Shown here: positions 5,223 through 8,705 of the stretch, piece by piece
Position numbering within the stretch: the first letter of the stretch is position 1
How the letters are laid out: the number at the start of each line of letters is the position of its first letter
NCBI GenBank assembly: GCA_905479905.1
Contig: CAJQOK010000046.1
Coordinates: forward strand, 1 to 8,705
DNA from: an uncultured Aliterella sp.
GTDB taxonomy: Bacteria > Cyanobacteriota > Cyanobacteriia > Cyanobacteriales > Chroococcidiopsidaceae
Direction: 5' to 3'
DNA: 8,705 nucleotides
Notes under the pieces: generated by a model
The model's database searches: none
What the model saw: only the letters and a program-made list of their open reading frames with translations
What the model was told of the DNA's origin: nothing
Position numbers and translations under genes: made by a program

Positions 5223-7523
5223 TTACTTAGGCGCAACAGAAAAACCTCGTCTAATAGTTTTATTTTCAGCCAACTCTACTTGAAAAGTTACGTGATCGCG
5301 CATTTTTCCGCTTCTGACTTCCAAAGTCCAACTACCCGGACGTAAAACCCAATAACTCCCTTCATCTGCTAACTTGTCCCCATTCATCCACCACTCTACA
5401 GGCTGTGCTTGCAAAGAAGCTAACGTCAATTTCAACCTCTGCTGTGGCGAATTTGGATACATTAAAAAGTTGTCACCATTGCGGGGAGAAACTATTTTCA
5501 AACCGTCCGCCGTTGCAGATTGCGATCGCAATGCCAACCATTCATCATACTCTCTAGGCAGATTTAGCCTGGGTTCCCCATTAACAAGGTGGTAAAAAGT
5601 ATCGTAAGTGCGATCGTACTCGCTCAAATCTTCCAGGAAGAAATACTCTTGCACCACTGTAGGACAAGCAGGGGTTGGCTTTAACCCCGAAACCGCGCAA
5701 ATAGGACGTTTTACTAAACCCACTGGCGGCGCAAAAGCCCCAGGCTCCTTATTTTCGTGCAGGTGTAACATGATGCGATTCCACAATGGCGCAGCACCCA
5801 TTACCCCAGAAACCTTTTTCATTGGTTCGCCGTTAAAATTCCCTACCCAAGTCGCCACAGTATAATCTGTTGTAAAACCCACCGTCCAAGTATCTCGAAA
5901 ATCAGAGGAAGTGCCAGTTTTTACCGCCGCCGGAAACGGCAAACTTAATACCGAATCAACCCCAAAAGCTAAAGCACGGGCGTAAGAGTCGCTTAATATA
6001 TTTGTAACTAATCCCCAAGTAGGCGACGCAGCAAAAACCTCCGGGGGAGCAGCATTAGCAAACGTCGTCACTAAAGGTATTGCTTGCCCGTTTCTTGCCA
6101 TAGTTACATAAGCGTGAGCTAATTCCCACAAACTTACTTCCCCACTACCCAACGTCAAACCCAACCCGTAATAATCCGCCGAATGATTTAACTGGTTAAA
6201 ACCTAGCTGATGCAAAAAGTTTAAAAAAGCTGGTACGCCTACTTTTTGCAATACCCTGACGGCGGGTACATTCAAAGAATTAGCCAAAGCTAAACGGACT
6301 CTTACCGCCCCCTGAAAATCGCTATAGTCTTTAGGACTGTACAGTTTTGCGCCATCAATAGCATAATGAGTCGGGATATCGGCAAGTACCGTATTAGGGC
6401 GAATTACGCGCTTTTGTAGGGCTAATTGGTACAAAAATGGCTTTAAAGTCGAACCCGGCTGGCGTAATGCTTGTACGCCGTCATTACGCCCCGTAGCTGC
6501 CAAATCAAAATAGTCTGGGGAACCAACGTAAGCTAAAACTTCTCCCGAATGATTATCCACTACTAGCGCCGCCGCGTGATGAGCATTATTAGTAGCAAGA
6601 TTGCGGACAACTTGCCGCACTTGCGCCTCAACGAACTGCTGTAAAGGTCTATCTATAGTTGTCCGAATTTGAGAGGGATGATTTTTTGGTAATTGACTTG
6701 CTTGCCAAAATAAAAAATGTGGAGCGGCAATAATTCCTTGCTGACGGGGCGAAAGTGAGATTTTTTCAGTGTAAGCGCGATCGCCCTCGGCGCGGCTAAT
6801 ATAACCATCTTTGACCATGCGATTGAGAACGTATAACTGCCGCTTTTTCAGCTTTTCCCAATAAGTATAAGGATTGAGATCCGTAGGATCGTTAGGCAAA
6901 GCCGCTAAAATACTAGCTTGAGCAAGATTGAGATCCCCTGACGGTACACCAAAATAAACCTGAGAAGCCGCCTCAATACCGTAAATATTGCCCCCCATTG
7001 GCAAGCGATTAATATAGGCGTGTAAAATTTCATTTTTGTTCATTCCGGCGGCTAATCGCCAAGATAACCAAATTTCTTGGCTTTTTCCCCACAAATTGCG
7101 CGGATGCGGCTCTAACATCCGTGCAAGTTGCATTGTAATTGTAGAAGCCCCAGAGACAAATTTTTGGGCGCGAATTGCCTCTACTATACTTCGCCCTATT
7201 GCCCGAATTTCTAACGCCCCATGCTGATAATATTGCCCATCTTCTGCGGCTATAATGGCATGAATAAAGTGGGAGGAAACGTGAGTTAAAGACACAACCG
7301 CCGTTTGCTCTTGGCTTTGAGTCAACAATGTTCCTAAAGGAAGCCTTTGCCGACTAATTAATTCAACGGATTGGTCTTCTTGAGTTAGATTAGTCGCATA
7401 AATGGGAAAGATATAAGGTAGAAATCGCCAAAGTAAAAACATTGCCATTAAAATCAATATCGCTTGCTTTACTCTTTTAAAAACCTGCCTTGATCCTTTA
7501 GTTAGTTGTTTGACTGCTCCCAT
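5223..7523 (-). CDS. pbpC: Penicillin-binding protein 1C (bifunctional peptidoglycan synthase)
   Basis: Class A penicillin-binding protein that polymerises and cross-links peptidoglycan at the outer face of the inner membrane; 766 residues, usual for PBP1C. A basic N-terminus is followed by one membrane anchor at about 21-40. The GT51 glycosyltransferase domain (about 60-235) shows the catalytic AAEDGQYYQHG with E94, GASTITMQLARML, KSQEIWLSWRL with E150, and IYGIEAASQVYFG. The transpeptidase domain (about 285-590) has nucleophile Ser358 in STLK, SLN at 416-418 and KTGTS at 535-539, all intact. Residues of about 672-755 form the BiPBP_C immunoglobulin-like domain that distinguishes PBP1C from PBP1A/1B. 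ATG 7523 is the natural start, with no strong ribosome binding site. It is divergent from the PP2C phosphatase gene and shares a 196-base promoter region with it. In E. coli PBP1C is non-essential; its role in this organism is not readable from the sequence. Confidence 0.95.
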   Translation of the reverse strand: MGAVKQLTKGSRQVFKRVKQAILILMAMFLLWRFLPYIFPIYATNLTQEDQSVELISRQRLPLGTLLTQSQEQTAVVSLTHVSSHFIHAIIAAEDGQYYQHGALEIRAIGRSIVEAIRAQKFVSGASTITMQLARMLEPHPRNLWGKSQEIWLSWRLAAGMNKNEILHAYINRLPMGGNIYGIEAASQVYFGVPSGDLNLAQASILAALPNDPTDLNPYTYWEKLKKRQLYVLNRMVKDGYISRAEGDRAYTEKISLSPRQQGIIAAPHFLFWQASQLPKNHPSQIRTTIDRPLQQFVEAQVRQVVRNLATNNAHHAAALVVDNHSGEVLAYVGSPDYFDLAATGRNDGVQALRQPGSTLKPFLYQLALQKRVIRPNTVLADIPTHYAIDGAKLYSPKDYSDFQGAVRVRLALANSLNVPAVRVLQKVGVPAFLNFLHQLGFNQLNHSADYYGLGLTLGSGEVSLWELAHAYVTMARNGQAIPLVTTFANAAPPEVFAASPTWGLVTNILSDSYARALAFGVDSVLSLPFPAAVKTGTSSDFRDTWTVGFTTDYTVATWVGNFNGEPMKKVSGVMGAAPLWNRIMLHLHENKEPGAFAPPVGLVKRPICAVSGLKPTPACPTVVQEYFFLEDLSEYDRTYDTFYHLVNGEPRLNLPREYDEWLALRSQSATADGLKIVSPRNGDNFLMYPNSPQQRLKLTLASLQAQPVEWWMNGDKLADEGSYWVLRPGSWTLEVRSGKMRDHVTFQVELAENKTIRRGFSVAPK

Positions 7524-7595
7524 GCGACTTTACTCAATATATTCGATGCTAATAAAGACAAAATAACAGCTAAAACTGTTGCCCACCAAAACTAA

Positions 7596-7614
7596 GTAAG
7601 TTTAACTAACTTAC
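7596..7614. promoter_or_regulatory. Perfect inverted repeat, possible operator
   Basis: GTAAGTT-TAACT-AACTTAC, with 7-base arms and a 5-base centre, ends exactly where the -35 hexamer of the TATAAT promoter at 7632 would end. This placement would let a dimeric repressor block the phosphatase promoter and perhaps influence pbpC. No regulator gene can be assigned to it. Confidence 0.4.
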
Positions 7615-7631
7615 GCTCGCACTGTAGCAAA

Positions 7632-7637
7632 TATAAT
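7632..7637 (+). promoter_or_regulatory. -10 box for the PP2C phosphatase gene
   Basis: Exact TATAAT, giving a predicted transcription start near 7644 and a leader of about 75 bases before ATG 7720. The -35 position (7609-7614, ACTTAC) is poor and overlaps the inverted repeat. Confidence 0.5.
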
Positions 7638-7719
7638 AAGTCTAGATTAAGCAAAGAAAACTAAAGCAATTGCCGGGCGATTTTTCCCTTAATTTTTTTT
7701 CCCGATCAATGCGAAACCT

Positions 7720-8705
7720 ATGCAAAACGATGTAGCAGCAACAATCCAATGTTCCAACCAAGCCTGCAAAGCAACTAATAATGACAGCGATAAATATTGT
7801 CAGCAATGCGGTACGCCCCTAACCAAACGCTACTTGTGGGCTGTAGGTGCAGGAATTTCAACACTTAAAGTTGGCGACATGGTTCAATCGCGCTATCTGC
7901 TTATAGGCGATCGCATTTTTTTGGATACCTTACCCATTCATCCCCCCCAAACGCGCTCCTCAGATATTTCTTACGATATTAAACCTTACTTAAGACTTGT
8001 TCCCTATCGCCTCCACATACCTCAAGTCTACGCCCAGATACCAACAAACAAAGAGCCAGAATCACCCAAAATATTGCTCCTAGAAGACACTGCTATTTAT
8101 GGTGTGGGAGAAATAGCAGGGCAACTAATGCCACAATTAAGCACAGTATGGAAAGATGCCACTTCCTTGCGTCAATTACACTGGCTATGGCAAATTGCCG
8201 GACTATGGCAACCTCTATGCGCCGAAGGCGTAGCCTCTAGTTTGCTTGACGAGGAATTAGTAAGAGTTGAAGCATCGATTATCCGCCTCTTGCAACTCAA
8301 CCTTGATTTTGCCGGAATGCCGCCGACCCTCGCTCAGTTAGGGGAATTGTGGCATCAACGGATAGCCCAGGCTAAACCAGCTATTAGCGATTATTTAGAG
8401 CGACTTTGCTATGGGCTAATGATGGGAGAAATTAGCCACCCAGATGATTTAGTTATCAGCTTAGAAAAAGCCCTAACCGACTGCGGAAAGTCGCTCTCTT
8501 ACAATCTAACTACTAGCACCCTTAGCGATAAAGGCCCCAGCCGTCAGCGCAACGAAGATGCTTGCTTTCCCCCTAGCGGGACGACTACAACTGTTGAAAA
8601 ATCTGCCCCGGTCGCTTCTACATTAACTATTGTCTGCGATGGTATTGGCGGACACGAAGGCGGAAATGTTGCATCAAACCTAGCTATTGAAGCCATCTCC
8701 GAGCA
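7720..8705 (+). CDS. Zinc-ribbon PP2C-family Ser/Thr protein phosphatase, 3' end cut off
   Basis: Predicted metal-dependent (PPM/PP2C) protein phosphatase; 328 codons are visible and the frame stays open to the right edge. ATG 7720 is the start: an in-frame TAA lies at 7690-7692 and no other ATG is between; there is no clear ribosome binding site. Residues 11-30 form a zinc ribbon (C11-x4-C16, C27-x2-C30, then GTPL). Residues of about 40-260 are a region I know only as an accessory domain of cyanobacterial proteins of this kind (YLRLVPYRLHIPQVYA, LLLEDTAIYG, LHWLWQIAGLWQPL); its function is unclear. The PP2C domain begins at about 268: SDKGPSRQRNEDA (269-281) with the N-E-D signature, then VCDGIGGHEGG (305-315) with metal-binding D307-G308. 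The rest of the catalytic domain lies outside. It would reverse Ser/Thr phosphorylation made by Hanks-type kinases; the substrate is unknown. It is divergent from pbpC, so a link to wall synthesis is possible but unproven. Confidence 0.9.
   Translation, partial: MQNDVAATIQCSNQACKATNNDSDKYCQQCGTPLTKRYLWAVGAGISTLKVGDMVQSRYLLIGDRIFLDTLPIHPPQTRSSDISYDIKPYLRLVPYRLHIPQVYAQIPTNKEPESPKILLLEDTAIYGVGEIAGQLMPQLSTVWKDATSLRQLHWLWQIAGLWQPLCAEGVASSLLDEELVRVEASIIRLLQLNLDFAGMPPTLAQLGELWHQRIAQAKPAISDYLERLCYGLMMGEISHPDDLVISLEKALTDCGKSLSYNLTTSTLSDKGPSRQRNEDACFPPSGTTTTVEKSAPVASTLTIVCDGIGGHEGGNVASNLAIEAISE

Larger units (their letters stand above)
7524..7719. other. Divergent promoter region between pbpC and the phosphatase gene
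   Basis: This 196-base AT-rich spacer has no gene. It contains a perfect inverted repeat (7596-7614), a TATAAT box for the rightward gene (7632-7637) and a small AACAG/CTGTT inverted repeat (7565-7569 and 7576-7580). A TATATT on the minus strand at 7536-7541 lies too close to the pbpC start to give a normal leader, so the pbpC promoter is unresolved. Confidence 0.6.
111..7914. repeat. HIP1 octamers (GCGATCGC), 11 scattered copies
   Basis: Exact copies start at 111, 718, 1366, 1424, 1490, 2807, 4190, 4792, 5522, 6777 and 7907. An 8-base word would be expected far less than once by chance in this length. This over-representation is a hallmark of many cyanobacterial genomes. Copies lie mostly inside genes and cluster in the response regulator (three within 132 bases). 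Confidence 0.9.

Noticed and set aside
8218..8236. GCGCCGAAGGCGTAGCC-like string inside the phosphatase gene, similar to dispersed cyanobacterial repeats
   Set aside because: It is in frame, encodes AEGVAS within a continuous domain and leaves no break, so an inserted repeat cannot be shown from one sequence.
1..8705. CRISPR arrays, tRNA or rRNA genes, and insertion sequences
   Set aside because: I saw no regularly spaced direct repeats, no RNA gene signatures and no transposase-like protein in any frame.

Overview
The window looks like a piece of a cyanobacterial chromosome. The highly iterated octamer GCGATCGC (HIP1) occurs 11 times in 8.7 kb, both inside and between genes, and the protein types fit: a zinc-ribbon PP2C phosphatase and a class A penicillin-binding protein of the PBP1C type. 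The species cannot be named from the sequence.

Left part (1-2605): a two-component system on the minus strand, with an OmpR/CusR-type response regulator (1181-1858) followed after 8 bases by its HAMP-containing histidine kinase (from 1172, running off the left edge). Divergent from it, on the plus strand, is a small exported protein (1982-2605) built from repeated LTxxQ units of the Spy/CpxP kind. The 123-base divergent spacer holds a clean 20-bp palindrome and an extra half-site. This suggests an envelope-stress or metal-stress module in which the regulator controls its own operon and the periplasmic protein.

Middle (2606-5222): a gene-poor spacer with a strong hairpin and a GC-rich palindromic patch, then a large minus-strand gene (2827-5112). 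It fuses an SF2 (ResIII-like) helicase to an unassigned middle region and a C-terminal HNH nuclease. No methyltransferase, specificity subunit or other recognisable defence partner lies in the window. It is the best candidate here for a poorly described, possibly anti-phage, system.

Right part (5223-8705): pbpC (penicillin-binding protein 1C) on the minus strand, a 196-base divergent promoter region containing a perfect inverted repeat just upstream of a TATAAT box, and on the plus strand the first 328 codons of a zinc-ribbon PP2C-family Ser/Thr phosphatase that runs off the right edge. The left and right modules are both envelope or signalling genes; the helicase-HNH gene is functionally unrelated and AT-rich, as if it were an insert between them.
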